NCBI GenBank assembly: GCA_946404295.1
Contig: CAMJDE010000034.1
Location: 1-11,513, forward strand
DNA: 11,513 nt
Direction: 5' to 3'
Source: an uncultured Clostridia bacterium
GTDB taxonomy: Bacteria > Bacillota > Clostridia > Oscillospirales > CAG-272
The translations under genes were made by a program, and so were the position numbers. The notes under the pieces were generated by a model that saw nothing but the letters and a program-made list of their open reading frames with translations, made no database searches and was not told the origin of the DNA. Below, in pieces: positions 1 through 6,015 of this stretch (positions within the stretch are counted from its first letter, which is position 1; each line of letters opens with the position of its first letter).

Positions 1-296
1 CTTGGCTTCGTCACTTTCTTCGTTTCATACGGGTACTAAAGTATATGCGTTTTCAAAGGCGACTTGTCGCCCTCCGGTCACGAATCCAGCTACCCCAGCC
101 AAGAAAGAACCCGATTTGTCAAATGACATATCGGGTTCTTTCAGTTATATTCACCTGCGGTGAGTGATATTGCGCTCCGCGCAGTTATATTCGCTTTGCG
201 AGTGATATTGCGCTCCGCGCAGTTTTGGAAGCGAAAAGAATACAACTTTGCGGCATCGCCGCAAAATATAACTGTCCCGAAGGGACAATATAACTG
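1..296. repeat. Long direct repeat, copy 1 (partner at 1862-2157)
   Basis: Positions 1-268 match 1862-2129 base for base. Identity continues with only three mismatches (269, 271, 280) to 296, after which the copies diverge. The repeat contains a small hairpin at 58-71 (GGCGAC/GTCGCC), a long hairpin at 104-141 and the first part of a hairpin array. No plausible gene lies in it. The left limit cannot be seen because the window starts inside the repeat, so the true unit may be longer and the 1861-bp spacing could reflect a tandem duplication. Such high identity in non-coding DNA implies either a recent duplication or a dispersed mobile repeat. Confidence 0.97.
104..141 (+). repeat. Long hairpin heading hairpin array 1
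   Basis: Arms AAAGAACCCGAT (104-115) and ATCGGGTTCTTT (130-141) pair perfectly. After a T-T mismatch a further TGTC/GACA stem closes an AAAT loop. It ends in TTCTTTC, so it could act as an intrinsic terminator, but its position directly before an array is repeated at 867-902 and 1965-2002. That suggests it is part of a composite element. The role is inferred. Confidence 0.75.
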
Positions 297-316
297 CGCC
301 ACAGGCGCAATATAAC
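143..316. repeat. Hairpin array 1: AGTTATATT/AATATAACT linker
   Basis: About seven small palindromes with stems of roughly 3-6 bp and mostly 3-base loops are strung on a constant 9-base linker. In the left half the linker reads AGTTATATT or AGTGATATT in alternation. In the right half it appears as the reverse complement, AATATAACT. The whole array is therefore itself an inverted repeat, centred near 225-240, with small hairpins nested in each arm. Stems vary in sequence (CACC/GGTG, GCGC/GCGC, CGC/GCG, TGCGGC/GCCGCA, TCCC/GGGA, CGCC/GGCG). A 24-base unit recurs exactly at 163-186 and 201-224. The array ends 47 bases before the start codon of the four-helix-bundle gene. Confidence 0.85.
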
Positions 317-345
317 TTGATAGATTTGTGTCTTTATGTTATGAT
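317..345 (+). promoter_or_regulatory. Possible sigma-A promoter at array edge
   Basis: TTGATA (317-322) and TATGAT (340-345) are separated by 17 bases, starting where array 1 ends. Initiation about seven bases downstream would fall on the ribosome-binding site of the next gene and leave it almost leaderless. The match may be accidental and transcription may start further upstream. Confidence 0.3.
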
Positions 346-363
346 CTTTTTGAGGTGATAACC

Positions 364-723
364 ATGGCTGACAGCGTTCTCCGTGATAAATCCAAAGAAT
401 TTGCCAAGCAGATCGTTATCCTTTGCAGGACGATCAAGCAAGAGCATCGTGAATCCGTCTTGACAAATCAATTGCTCCGAAGCGGTACTTCAATAGGCGC
501 AAATATTCATGAGGCACAATACGCACAGGGGACGAAAGACTTTATTTCAAAGTTTGAGATATCCCTTAAAGAAATATATGAGACAGAGTACTGGCTTGAA
601 TTACTGTTTGAAACCGGATATATGAATGAACAAACATACAAACCAATTCAAAACAACTGCGGTGCAATCAGACGTATGCTGATTTCAACCATAAAAACTA
701 TAAAAGGAAAAAACATTGATTGA
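364..723 (+). CDS. Four-helix-bundle protein, S23/rRNA intervening-sequence family
   Basis: The product has 119 residues, the usual size for this family (TIGR02436-type; it also includes the Avd accessory proteins of diversity-generating retroelements). Family signatures are visible: the LLRSGTSIGANIHEA segment at about 38-52 and the ISLKEIYETEYWLELLFE helix at about 66-83. The predicted fold is four amphipathic helices, with no signal peptide or membrane segment. An upstream in-frame GTG at 328 would add 12 residues. I chose ATG 364 because GAGGTG lies six bases before it and family members start MADS/MAES-like. Homologues are encoded within hairpin insertions of 23S rRNA in several bacteria, probably as nucleic-acid-binding pentamers; the molecular role is unknown. 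Here the gene lies between two hairpin arrays, away from any rRNA. No reverse transcriptase or variable repeat is present, so a DGR accessory role is unlikely. Confidence 0.88.
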   Translation: MADSVLRDKSKEFAKQIVILCRTIKQEHRESVLTNQLLRSGTSIGANIHEAQYAQGTKDFISKFEISLKEIYETEYWLELLFETGYMNEQTYKPIQNNCGAIRRMLISTIKTIKGKNID

Positions 724-783
724 TAGATAGTTTCATTGTTATAGAAATACTCCCGACAAATTGGAGTTTGCGGAGGAAACAAC

Positions 784-888
784 ATGAATGTTTACAGAAG
801 ATTGGATATGTACCTTTCAGGTAGTTTTAGTTATGTTTCGTACCTTTTGGATAGTCTTACACAAGAAAGAACCCGGTTTGTCTTTTGA
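784..888 (+). CDS. Possible 34-aa peptide
   Basis: ATG 784 follows a strong GGAGG ribosome-binding site with about seven bases spacing, 60 bases after the four-helix-bundle gene. The reading frame gives 34 residues beginning MNVYRRLDMYL, with several aromatic and arginine residues, and stops inside the hairpin at 867-902. Its last residues are thus dictated by the hairpin. I recognise no family. It may be a real leader-like peptide, or the truncated start of a gene interrupted by the hairpin and array module. The only support is the ribosome site and its position. Confidence 0.35.
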   Translation: MNVYRRLDMYLSGSFSYVSYLLDSLTQERTRFVF

Positions 889-902
889 CAAGCCGGGTTC
901 TT
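867..902 (+). repeat. Long hairpin heading hairpin array 2
   Basis: AAGAACCCGG (867-876) pairs with CCGGGTTCTT (893-902), followed by a T-G wobble and TTGTC/GACAA around a TTTT loop. It is a sequence relative of the hairpin at 104-141: same AAGAACCCG outer stem and same TTTGTC/GACA inner stem. Differences are partly compensated (AT/AT against GG/CC), as expected for a conserved structure. It could also terminate the preceding gene. Confidence 0.75.
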
Positions 903-1095
903 CCAACTAAATCCGTCCTTACGGACGGGAGAAACCCACCTGCGGTGGATGAAATCGCTTCGAGATGAAATCTGCCTTACGGCAGGAGATGGAGGTGGAT
1001 TTACCCGAACGAAGTGAGGATATCATCTGAGGCGGAACGCCGAAGATTTCATCCGAGCCCCGCTCGGATTTCATCGTGCAACGCACGATTTCATT
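903..1095. repeat. Hairpin array 2: GATGAAATC/GATTTCATC linker
   Basis: The design matches array 1 but the linker differs. The left half carries GATGAAATC (948-956, 964-972). The right half carries the reverse complement GATTTCATC (1045-1053, 1067-1075, and imperfectly 1087-1095). Between linkers lie small palindromes: CCGTCC/GGACGG (913-928), CCACC/GGTGG (936-948), CTGCC/GGCAG (972-985), GGCG/CGCC (1031-1041), CCGAGC/GCTCGG (1053-1067) and CGTGC/GCACG (1075-1087). Reading frames across it are low-complexity products of the repeats and are not considered genes. Confidence 0.85.
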
Positions 1096-1133
1096 CTTTT
1101 CGGGTCTGTAGACAGATTCGAACCAGCGAAATG

Positions 1134-1162
1134 TTGAAATGTTTACAAAGTTGTGGTATAAT
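1134..1162 (+). promoter_or_regulatory. Sigma-A promoter of the 137-aa gene
   Basis: TTGAAA (1134-1139), a 17-base spacer and TATAAT (1157-1162) preceded by TGG, an extended -10. Transcription would start near 1169, giving a leader of about 26 bases before the AAAGGAG site at 1181-1187. The promoter begins about 40 bases after array 2. Confidence 0.8.
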
Positions 1163-1194
1163 GAAGCCAATCAACACCGCAAAGGAGAACAAGA

Positions 1195-1608
1195 ATGGCA
1201 ACTAAAATATATTCTACGAGCTATCCTGAAAATCCTCCGGAATGGTATTGGACAAAAGGACTTCACGATGCAGGGATTACCGAGGTTGAATCGTTTGAAT
1301 TTCCGTTTGATTATAACAAATTTGTCGAACAAAAAAGCAAATACAATCGTAATCTTTTGAAACTGAAAATAGACAGCAAAGGTGCTATATACGACACCTT
1401 CGTTAAGGAAATTCATTTTTACAACTATAAGATATTGACGCCGGACATTTCTCTGGAAAACAGAAAAATCATATGGTGGTTAGCTGATAGACTGATTGCA
1501 AACGATAATAATTTTGTTTTAGAAATTGATCTTCAAGATTTCAATGCTTATCCTAAAGATTTTACATTCAAAATCAAATTTGAACGAATTGAGGTCGTTC
1601 GAACGTAA
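1195..1608 (+). CDS. Protein of unknown function, 137 aa
   Basis: This is a soluble protein without signal peptide or membrane segment. It begins MATKIYSTSYPENPPEWYW and is rich in aromatic and charged residues, with alternating hydrophobic stretches near the C terminus (FVLEIDLQDF, FTFKIKFERIEVV) that suggest beta strands. ATG 1195 is supported by AAAGGAG seven bases upstream and by its own strong promoter. The gene is clearly AT-richer than the core genes to its right, which fits horizontal acquisition. I do not recognise a named family and see no catalytic motif. Lying alone between a hairpin array and an IS-like, structured segment, it looks like island cargo. A defence or immunity role is possible but has no direct support. 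Confidence 0.75.
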   Translation: MATKIYSTSYPENPPEWYWTKGLHDAGITEVESFEFPFDYNKFVEQKSKYNRNLLKLKIDSKGAIYDTFVKEIHFYNYKILTPDISLENRKIIWWLADRLIANDNNFVLEIDLQDFNAYPKDFTFKIKFERIEVVRT

Positions 1609-1861
1609 AATATGTTACATAGGCTTCGTTGCAAGCATGGCGTTAAAAGTCCGGTAGAACGCGGAACCTTTTAACTCCCATCATCGCCAAGGGGTTACCG
1701 TACCCTCTGCAAAATTTCCGTGCATCTAAATTGGTCAAACACGGCTTTGCATCTAAATCGGACACACGTCACACAAGAGAGGCGCGGTACAAGCCGCGCC
1801 TCTCTTGCGGTTGGGTATGCTTTCCCGGACCAGCGAAAACGAAACTATGCTCGCGCGAGGT
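1609..1861. other. Structured non-coding stretch, possible IS end
   Basis: No convincing gene lies in these 253 bases. Nested pairing is visible at 1638-1689: TGGCG/CGCCA outside, GTTAAAAG/CTTTTAAC and TCCG/CGGA inside. A small GGGT/ACCC hairpin follows at 1692-1705. An imperfect direct repeat, TGCATCTAAATTGG (1721-1734) and TGCATCTAAATCGG (1748-1761), has a 27-base period. A perfect 13-bp stem with a 6-base loop lies at 1775-1806 (AAGAGAGGCGCGG and its complement), without a clear T-run. Repeated terminal motifs of this kind are typical of IS21-like ends, but no transposase gene is present. Confidence 0.5.
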
Positions 1862-2157
1862 CTTGGCTTCGTCACTTTCTTCGTTTCATACGGGTACTAA
1901 AGTATATGCGTTTTCAAAGGCGACTTGTCGCCCTCCGGTCACGAATCCAGCTACCCCAGCCAAGAAAGAACCCGATTTGTCAAATGACATATCGGGTTCT
2001 TTCAGTTATATTCACCTGCGGTGAGTGATATTGCGCTCCGCGCAGTTATATTCGCTTTGCGAGTGATATTGCGCTCCGCGCAGTTTTGGAAGCGAAAAGA
2101 ATACAACTTTGCGGCATCGCCGCAAAATAAAGCTGTCCCGCAGGGACAATATAACTG
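1862..2157. repeat. Long direct repeat, copy 2
   Basis: This is the partner of 1-296 at a constant offset of 1861, identical over the first 268 bases and with three mismatches in the next 28. It includes the long hairpin (1965-2002) and most of array 1. Here the right flank is not the four-helix-bundle gene but more hairpin units running into the 3' end of ung. Confidence 0.97.
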
Positions 2158-2241
2158 ATCCGTCAGGATCAATACAACTGCCGTCCCGGACGGCAATATA
2201 ACTGTCCCGCAGGGACAATATCTCTGCCGTCAAAGACGGCC
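2004..2241. repeat. Hairpin array 1, second copy, extended
   Basis: The left half equals that of copy 1. The right half continues with further units on the AATATAAC linker. Each closes with TG...CA around a variable palindrome: TCCC/GGGA (2135-2145 and 2204-2214), TGATCC/GGATCA (2156-2171), TGCCGTC/GACGGCA (2179-2195) and finally GCCGTC/GACGGC (2226-2240). The linker decays in places (AATAAAGC, AATACAAC, AATATCTC). Copy-to-copy changes fall in loops and linkers, not in stems. Confidence 0.85.
2226..2240 (-). terminator. Hairpin spanning the ung stop codon
   Basis: GCCGTC/GACGGC with an AAA loop encodes, on the minus strand, the last two residues and stop codon of ung. It is also the terminal unit of the hairpin array. 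No T-run follows in the ung direction, so any termination function would depend on the neighbouring hairpins. The terminator label is tentative. Confidence 0.35.
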
Positions 2242-2907
2242 AATCGCCGCCCAGTTGACCGGAGCGACGCCGTGCGACGAGAGGAAGGCGTTGGCGCGGG
2301 AAAAGTGGCGACAGCCGAAAAAGCCGTTGTACGCCGAAAGCGGGCTGGGGTGCGCCGCCTCGAGGATCAGGTGGTTCGGGTTTCGGATCAGCGCCTTCTT
2401 CGAGCGGGCGTTCGCGCCCCAGAGCAAAAAGACGATCGGGTGATCCGACGCGTCGAGCGCGCGGATGATCGCGTCGGTCAGGGTCTCCCATCCGTGCCCC
2501 TTGTGGCTCTGCGGTTGTCCTTCCCGCACCGTCAGGGTCGTGTTCAGGAGCAAAACCCCCTCTTTCGCCCACGGTGTGAGGTCACCCGTCGGCGGTTCGG
2601 GCACACCTACGTCGCTCTCCAGTTCGCGAAAGATATTCTTCAGCGAGGGGGGCGGCTCGATCCCGGGGCGTACCGAGAAGCAGAGCCCGTGCGCCTGCCC
2701 CGCGCCATGGTAGGGATCCTGCCCGAGGATCACGCACTTGACGCTCGCGTAGGGGGTGGTTTTCAGAGCGTTGAAGATATCGTACATTCCGGGATAGACC
2801 CGGCGGGTGCGGTACTCTTCTTTTAAGAACTCGCGCAGTTCCCGGTAGTAGGGGGCGGCGAACTCCGGGGCAAGGATCGCGTCCCAGTCGTTTCCGATAT
2901 TGACCAT
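2230..2907 (-). CDS. ung: Uracil-DNA glycosylase, family 1
   Basis: The enzyme hydrolyses the N-glycosidic bond of uracil in DNA, starting base-excision repair in the cytoplasm. The product has 225 residues, the normal length. Motif GQDPYHG is at 62-68 with catalytic Asp64, and Phe77 lies in the uracil pocket. LLNTTLTVREG at 120-130 supplies the pocket Asn122, and HPSPLSAYNGFFG at 186-198 supplies catalytic His186 and the DNA-intercalating loop. Numbering is almost the same as the E. coli enzyme. An in-frame ATG 51 bases upstream exists, but ATG 2907 is chosen because AAGGAGG lies seven bases before it and the upstream one overlaps the promoter. It sits 54 bases downstream of the S1-domain gene on the same strand but has its own promoter. 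The stop codon lies in a unit of the hairpin array. Confidence 0.97.
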   Translation of the reverse strand: MVNIGNDWDAILAPEFAAPYYRELREFLKEEYRTRRVYPGMYDIFNALKTTPYASVKCVILGQDPYHGAGQAHGLCFSVRPGIEPPPSLKNIFRELESDVGVPEPPTGDLTPWAKEGVLLLNTTLTVREGQPQSHKGHGWETLTDAIIRALDASDHPIVFLLWGANARSKKALIRNPNHLILEAAHPSPLSAYNGFFGCRHFSRANAFLSSHGVAPVNWAAIGRL

Positions 2908-2929
2908 ACTTCGCCCTCCTTTTTCCCTT

Positions 2930-2958
2930 ATTGTATCACAGGAAGGCGAAAAATGCAA
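2930..2958 (-). promoter_or_regulatory. Sigma-A promoter of ung
   Basis: On the minus strand, TTGCAT (2953-2958), a 17-base spacer and TACAAT (2930-2935) preceded by TGA, an extended -10. It starts just after the stop codon of the S1-domain gene, so ung can be expressed independently of the gene upstream. Confidence 0.75.
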
Positions 2959-2961
2959 CCG

Positions 2962-3930
2962 TTACGCGAAACTCGTCTCGATAACGCGGGGGCAGACGGC
3001 GGGCGAGTAACGCCACGCGTCGATGTGAAAGACGCGCTTCGGATCGACGAAGTAGCGCGGCGGACGTCGCCGCGCCGCGTCGAAGCGGGCTGCGTCGCGC
3101 CCGGCGGGGGCGTAGTCGGCGTCGATGATGATCAGTTTGACCTTCATCTTTTCGGGAATGATGCTCTTGATAAAGACGGCGACCGTGCGGTCGGGGACGA
3201 CGCCCTCTTTCGGTTCGGCGAGCCCGGCGAGGTTCGGGGTCAGTTCGACGAACACGCCGTAACTTTCGACGCTCCGTACGATCCCGGTAACGGTCTCGCC
3301 GGGAGTGAACAGCGCGGCGTTCTCCTCCCACGTGCCGTACAGTTCGCGCTGGGAGACAAAGATCCGCCCCTCCGGGTCGATGCTCCTGACCACGACGGGG
3401 ATGCGGTCGCCGGGGGAAAAACGGACGCGCGGGTGCGAGATGCGCGAGACCGAGATCGCGTCGATCGAGAGCAGCGCAACCACCCCGCACCCGATATCGG
3501 CAAACGCCCCGAAGCACTCGAGGTGCGTGACGGCGGCGGGGATCACGTCGCCCATCGTCAGGGTCGAAAGATACTCGCGGCAGCACTCCTCCTGCGCCGC
3601 CCGGCGCGAAAGGATCGCCGTCGGTTCGCCGTCCTCGCCTTCCCGGAAACCGACGATCTCGAAGCAGACCGGCTTCCCCACCCGCGTCAGAATCGCGACG
3701 TCCTTGATCGGCTCGCCCGAGGGCGACCACGCGACCTCCTCGCGCGGCATGATCCCCGGGATCCCGCCGAGATCGAAATGCAGGTTGAAGTCGCCGTCGC
3801 AGAGCAGAGCGAACGCCTCGAGGATCCTGCGCTTTTCGCACGCGCGTTCCAGCCCGCGAAGCCCGGACTGGTATTCCCTGTTTTCGTATTCGCGGATCCG
3901 TTCGCCCTCCGGCAGATATCGGTTGTTCAT
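2962..3930 (-). CDS. S1 RNA-binding domain protein (S1-like)
   Basis: The product has 322 residues, no signal peptide, and tandem S1-type OB-fold domains. A degenerate first domain spans about 37-110 (HFDLGGIPGIMPREEV, VCFEIVGF, AILSRR). The second spans about 127-197 (GDVIPAAVTHLECFGAFADIG, PEGRIFVSQREL). The third spans about 211-270 (GETVTGIVRSVESYGVFVEL, NLAGLAEP, KVKLIII). The order matches short Bacillota S1-like proteins rather than full six-domain ribosomal protein S1. The C-terminal 50 residues are rich in arginine and aromatics (RRRPPRYFVDPKRVFHIDAWRY region), possibly a further RNA contact. The likely role is RNA binding in translation or mRNA stability; the exact partner is unknown. 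ATG 3930 has AGAGGTG upstream. It is divergent from the solute-binding protein gene, and ung follows on the same strand. Confidence 0.88.
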   Translation of the reverse strand: MNNRYLPEGERIREYENREYQSGLRGLERACEKRRILEAFALLCDGDFNLHFDLGGIPGIMPREEVAWSPSGEPIKDVAILTRVGKPVCFEIVGFREGEDGEPTAILSRRAAQEECCREYLSTLTMGDVIPAAVTHLECFGAFADIGCGVVALLSIDAISVSRISHPRVRFSPGDRIPVVVRSIDPEGRIFVSQRELYGTWEENAALFTPGETVTGIVRSVESYGVFVELTPNLAGLAEPKEGVVPDRTVAVFIKSIIPEKMKVKLIIIDADYAPAGRDAARFDAARRRPPRYFVDPKRVFHIDAWRYSPAVCPRVIETSFA

Positions 3931-4134
3931 ATCGCACCTCTTTTTCGTTCCTCTTTTTTCGGGTCGCCCCGTTCGCTTTATCCTATGCGGGACGGAAACG
4001 CGATAGACCCGCGAAGCTCTTTCCGCCCGGACCGATCCTGCCTTTCGCGGGAACCCGGTTTGGTAATGTCCGACAAATCCACAGGCGGTTTTTTGTGCAG
4101 TTTGCCTTTTCTTTTTTTAAAACCATGTTGGGTG

Positions 4135-4163
4135 TTGCGCGGTTGGTTAAAAAGATATATAAT
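4135..4163 (+). promoter_or_regulatory. Sigma-A promoter of the lipoprotein operon
   Basis: TTGCGC (4135-4140), a 17-base spacer and a perfect TATAAT (4158-4163) in an AT-rich patch. Transcription would start near 4170, about 34 bases before the start codon. I saw no operator-like palindrome or riboswitch. The rest of the divergent intergenic region (3931-4134) holds nothing I can name. Confidence 0.75.
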
Positions 4164-4203
4164 TGATTTAATGAAATAATGCAGATACGAAAGGAAACTT
4201 TTA

Positions 4204-5952
4204 ATGAAAAAAGTTCTGTTCTCGCTTGCTCTTCTTGCATGCCTGATCCTCTGCGTTTTCTTTTTCGCGTCCTGCAACAGAAACGAAGCGACGCCCTCGA
4301 CGGCGTTCTCGACCGCGCCCGAAACGGCGGATCGCGGCACGGAGGACCCGGAGACCGTCCCGACCGGCACTGCCGAGGAAGGCGAACCCGTCACCGAAAT
4401 CGCCACGACCGACAAGTGGGAGGAGATCTCGGCGAAGCTCGCGCGGATCGCCGCGCGCGACCGGGCGCTCAAGATCGAGTGCAGCGTCGCCAAATCTGCG
4501 GAAAAGGGGTCCAAGAACGATATTTACGTGGCGGGTCCCGATACGATCGAGGACGGCGTCACTCCCCCGATCGAGGAGATGATCTACAACCGCAACCGCG
4601 CGGCGTGCGACCTGCTCGGCACGACGGTCGAATACGTCTTCTGGGACTACGGCTTCGGCAAGCAGGCGGAGCAGATCGACCTCGTTATCAAGGGGAACGC
4701 CGCCGACGCGCCCGACCTCTTCGTCAGTATGCTGAACGACGTGTTCAAGGAACTGCGCAACTCGACCTTTAAGGACGTGAAGTCGATCCCCGACAGTTAC
4801 TTCGACTTTTCGGCGAAAGGCTGGCTATACGATTGGATGATGACTCTGTCGTTCACGGGCGACCGCGCCTACATTCTCGGGAGCGACTACTTCCTCGATA
4901 TCATGCGCTCGCTCGCGGTCCTGCCCTTCAATATGACGATGATGAACGCCAACTCCGGAAAACTGGCTCCCGCGATCATCGGAGAGGACGACGATCCGCT
5001 CGGCGCGGGCGAGGAACTCTCGACCCGTTTCTTCGATCTCGTCGATGAAGGAAAGTGGACCTGGGACGTCCTCGGCAAACTCTGCGAGGCGATCTGGGTC
5101 GACGAGAACGGAGACGGGCAGGATTCGATCACCGATACGCTCGGGATCATCGCCGACCAGTACGGCGGGCTGCACGCCTCGAGTTACATTTACTCCTGCG
5201 GTGAAGAGTTGACCGAGGTCTACACGATCGAGGACCCGGATAACCCGTACCACGGAAAACAATGGATCAAGTACGCCGACGATCCGACCAAACTCAACCG
5301 GATCTTCGACGCGGTGAAGAGCGTGTTCGACGGGGCGGGGTCGCTCGTGACCCTCTACCAGTTCTCGGGCAATTCGCCCGAACAACCCGGCGCCGCGTAT
5401 CACCACACCAAGTTCGCGGCGAGCGAACTGCTGTTTGCGGGCGTGTGCACGACCGGCACGCTGGAGGAGGACGTTTTTCAGCAGATGGACGACCTCTACT
5501 CGGTCGTTCCGCTGCCGAAGATCGACGTCGAACGGTCGTATAACACGCTGATCAACAACCAGGGCGACGTCGGCGTGATCAACGTCAACGCCAATCCCCG
5601 CAAGGCAAAGGTGCTCTCGGCGTTCGTTCAGTGGTGCACCGAGCACTCCGGCCCGATCCGCGAACAGTTTATGCAGATCGTAATGAAATACAAGGTCACG
5701 ACCTACAATCAGGGGACCGACCGGATGCTCGATCTGATCTACGACGGGATTCTCTACAGCCGCGACTACGTCGTCGACTGCGAGAACGAAGAACCGCGCT
5801 GGCACAGACAAATGATGAGCCAGAGGTTCGTCGCGGGCGCCGACTTTATCGCGTCGCTCTACGAAGCGAACCGGGCGAAAAAGCAACAGATACTCGACAA
5901 ACTGATGGAGAAGTGGTACACCCTGCCCAAGGTCGAAACCAACGCCGAATAA
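4204..5952 (+). CDS. Extracellular solute-binding lipoprotein of an ABC importer
   Basis: The product has 582 residues. The lipoprotein signal runs MKKVLFSLALLACLILCVFFFASC with lipobox FASC, and Cys24 would be the lipidated residue. An acidic, Thr/Glu/Pro-rich linker follows to about residue 65. The mature part has the two-lobe substrate-binding style of large Clostridial carbohydrate-binding proteins: an N-terminal lobe with PDLFVSMLNDVFKELRN, then GKWTWDVLGKLCEAIWVDENGDGQ, where D300, N302, D304 and D307 form a likely Ca2+ loop. ATG 4204 has AAGGAA about seven bases upstream and a clear promoter. It is the first gene of an operon with the polysaccharide lyase 63 bases downstream. No permease or ATPase genes are in view, so these would be encoded elsewhere or the protein serves a shared transporter. 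The substrate is inferred to be an oligosaccharide from a uronate-rich polymer. Confidence 0.85.
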   Translation: MKKVLFSLALLACLILCVFFFASCNRNEATPSTAFSTAPETADRGTEDPETVPTGTAEEGEPVTEIATTDKWEEISAKLARIAARDRALKIECSVAKSAEKGSKNDIYVAGPDTIEDGVTPPIEEMIYNRNRAACDLLGTTVEYVFWDYGFGKQAEQIDLVIKGNAADAPDLFVSMLNDVFKELRNSTFKDVKSIPDSYFDFSAKGWLYDWMMTLSFTGDRAYILGSDYFLDIMRSLAVLPFNMTMMNANSGKLAPAIIGEDDDPLGAGEELSTRFFDLVDEGKWTWDVLGKLCEAIWVDENGDGQDSITDTLGIIADQYGGLHASSYIYSCGEELTEVYTIEDPDNPYHGKQWIKYADDPTKLNRIFDAVKSVFDGAGSLVTLYQFSGNSPEQPGAAYHHTKFAASELLFAGVCTTGTLEEDVFQQMDDLYSVVPLPKIDVERSYNTLINNQGDVGVINVNANPRKAKVLSAFVQWCTEHSGPIREQFMQIVMKYKVTTYNQGTDRMLDLIYDGILYSRDYVVDCENEEPRWHRQMMSQRFVAGADFIASLYEANRAKKQQILDKLMEKWYTLPKVETNAE

Positions 5953-5963
5953 ACGAAGCGACG

Positions 5964-5995
5964 CGGTCGGCGCCCCCTTTTCCGGGCTCCGACCG
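5964..5995 (+). promoter_or_regulatory. Intercistronic hairpin
   Basis: CGGTCGG (5964-5970) pairs with CCGACCG (5989-5995). After a one-base mismatch GCCC pairs with GGGC, leaving an 8-base loop. It lies between the two lipoprotein genes, has no T-run, and ends about 20 bases before the next start codon. It may stabilise the upstream message or lower read-through so that the binding protein exceeds the lyase. This is inference from a common arrangement. Confidence 0.55.
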
Positions 5996-6015
5996 ATCCG
6001 AAAGAGGTACTATCC

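Noticed and set aside
143..316. CRISPR array
   Set aside because: The period is only about 20 bases, the 'spacers' are palindromes of roughly 9-15 bases, the linker flips orientation half-way, and no cas gene is present.
364..723. Avd-like accessory protein of a diversity-generating retroelement
   Set aside because: Same fold family, but no reverse transcriptase gene and no template/variable repeat pair with adenine-biased changes in the window; the long repeat is non-coding.
1113..1128. T-loop-like motif of a tRNA on the minus strand (GGTTCGAATC)
   Set aside because: No acceptor, D or anticodon arm can be drawn around it, and the flanking T-stem positions do not pair. At most a tRNA relic.
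919..1170. 83-aa minus-strand reading frame over array 2
   Set aside because: Its sequence is produced by the repeated linkers and palindromes (Met-Lys-Ser, Asp-Glu-Ile type repeats); no ribosome site and no family match.
1720..2028. Overlapping plus-strand reading frames of about 100 aa in the long repeat
   Set aside because: They cross the hairpins and the array, and two alternative frames are equally open. No ribosome site; the sequence is better explained as structured non-coding repeat.
2953..4179. 408-aa plus-strand reading frame opposite the S1-domain gene
   Set aside because: It is rich in Arg/Asp/Gly as expected for the antisense frame of a GC-rich gene; the minus-strand frame has S1 domain motifs and a ribosome site.
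4825..5886. 353-aa minus-strand reading frame inside the solute-binding protein gene
   Set aside because: Antisense shadow of a GC-rich gene with no start signal or family motif. The same applies to the 395-aa and 419-aa minus-strand frames over the lyase and acyltransferase genes.
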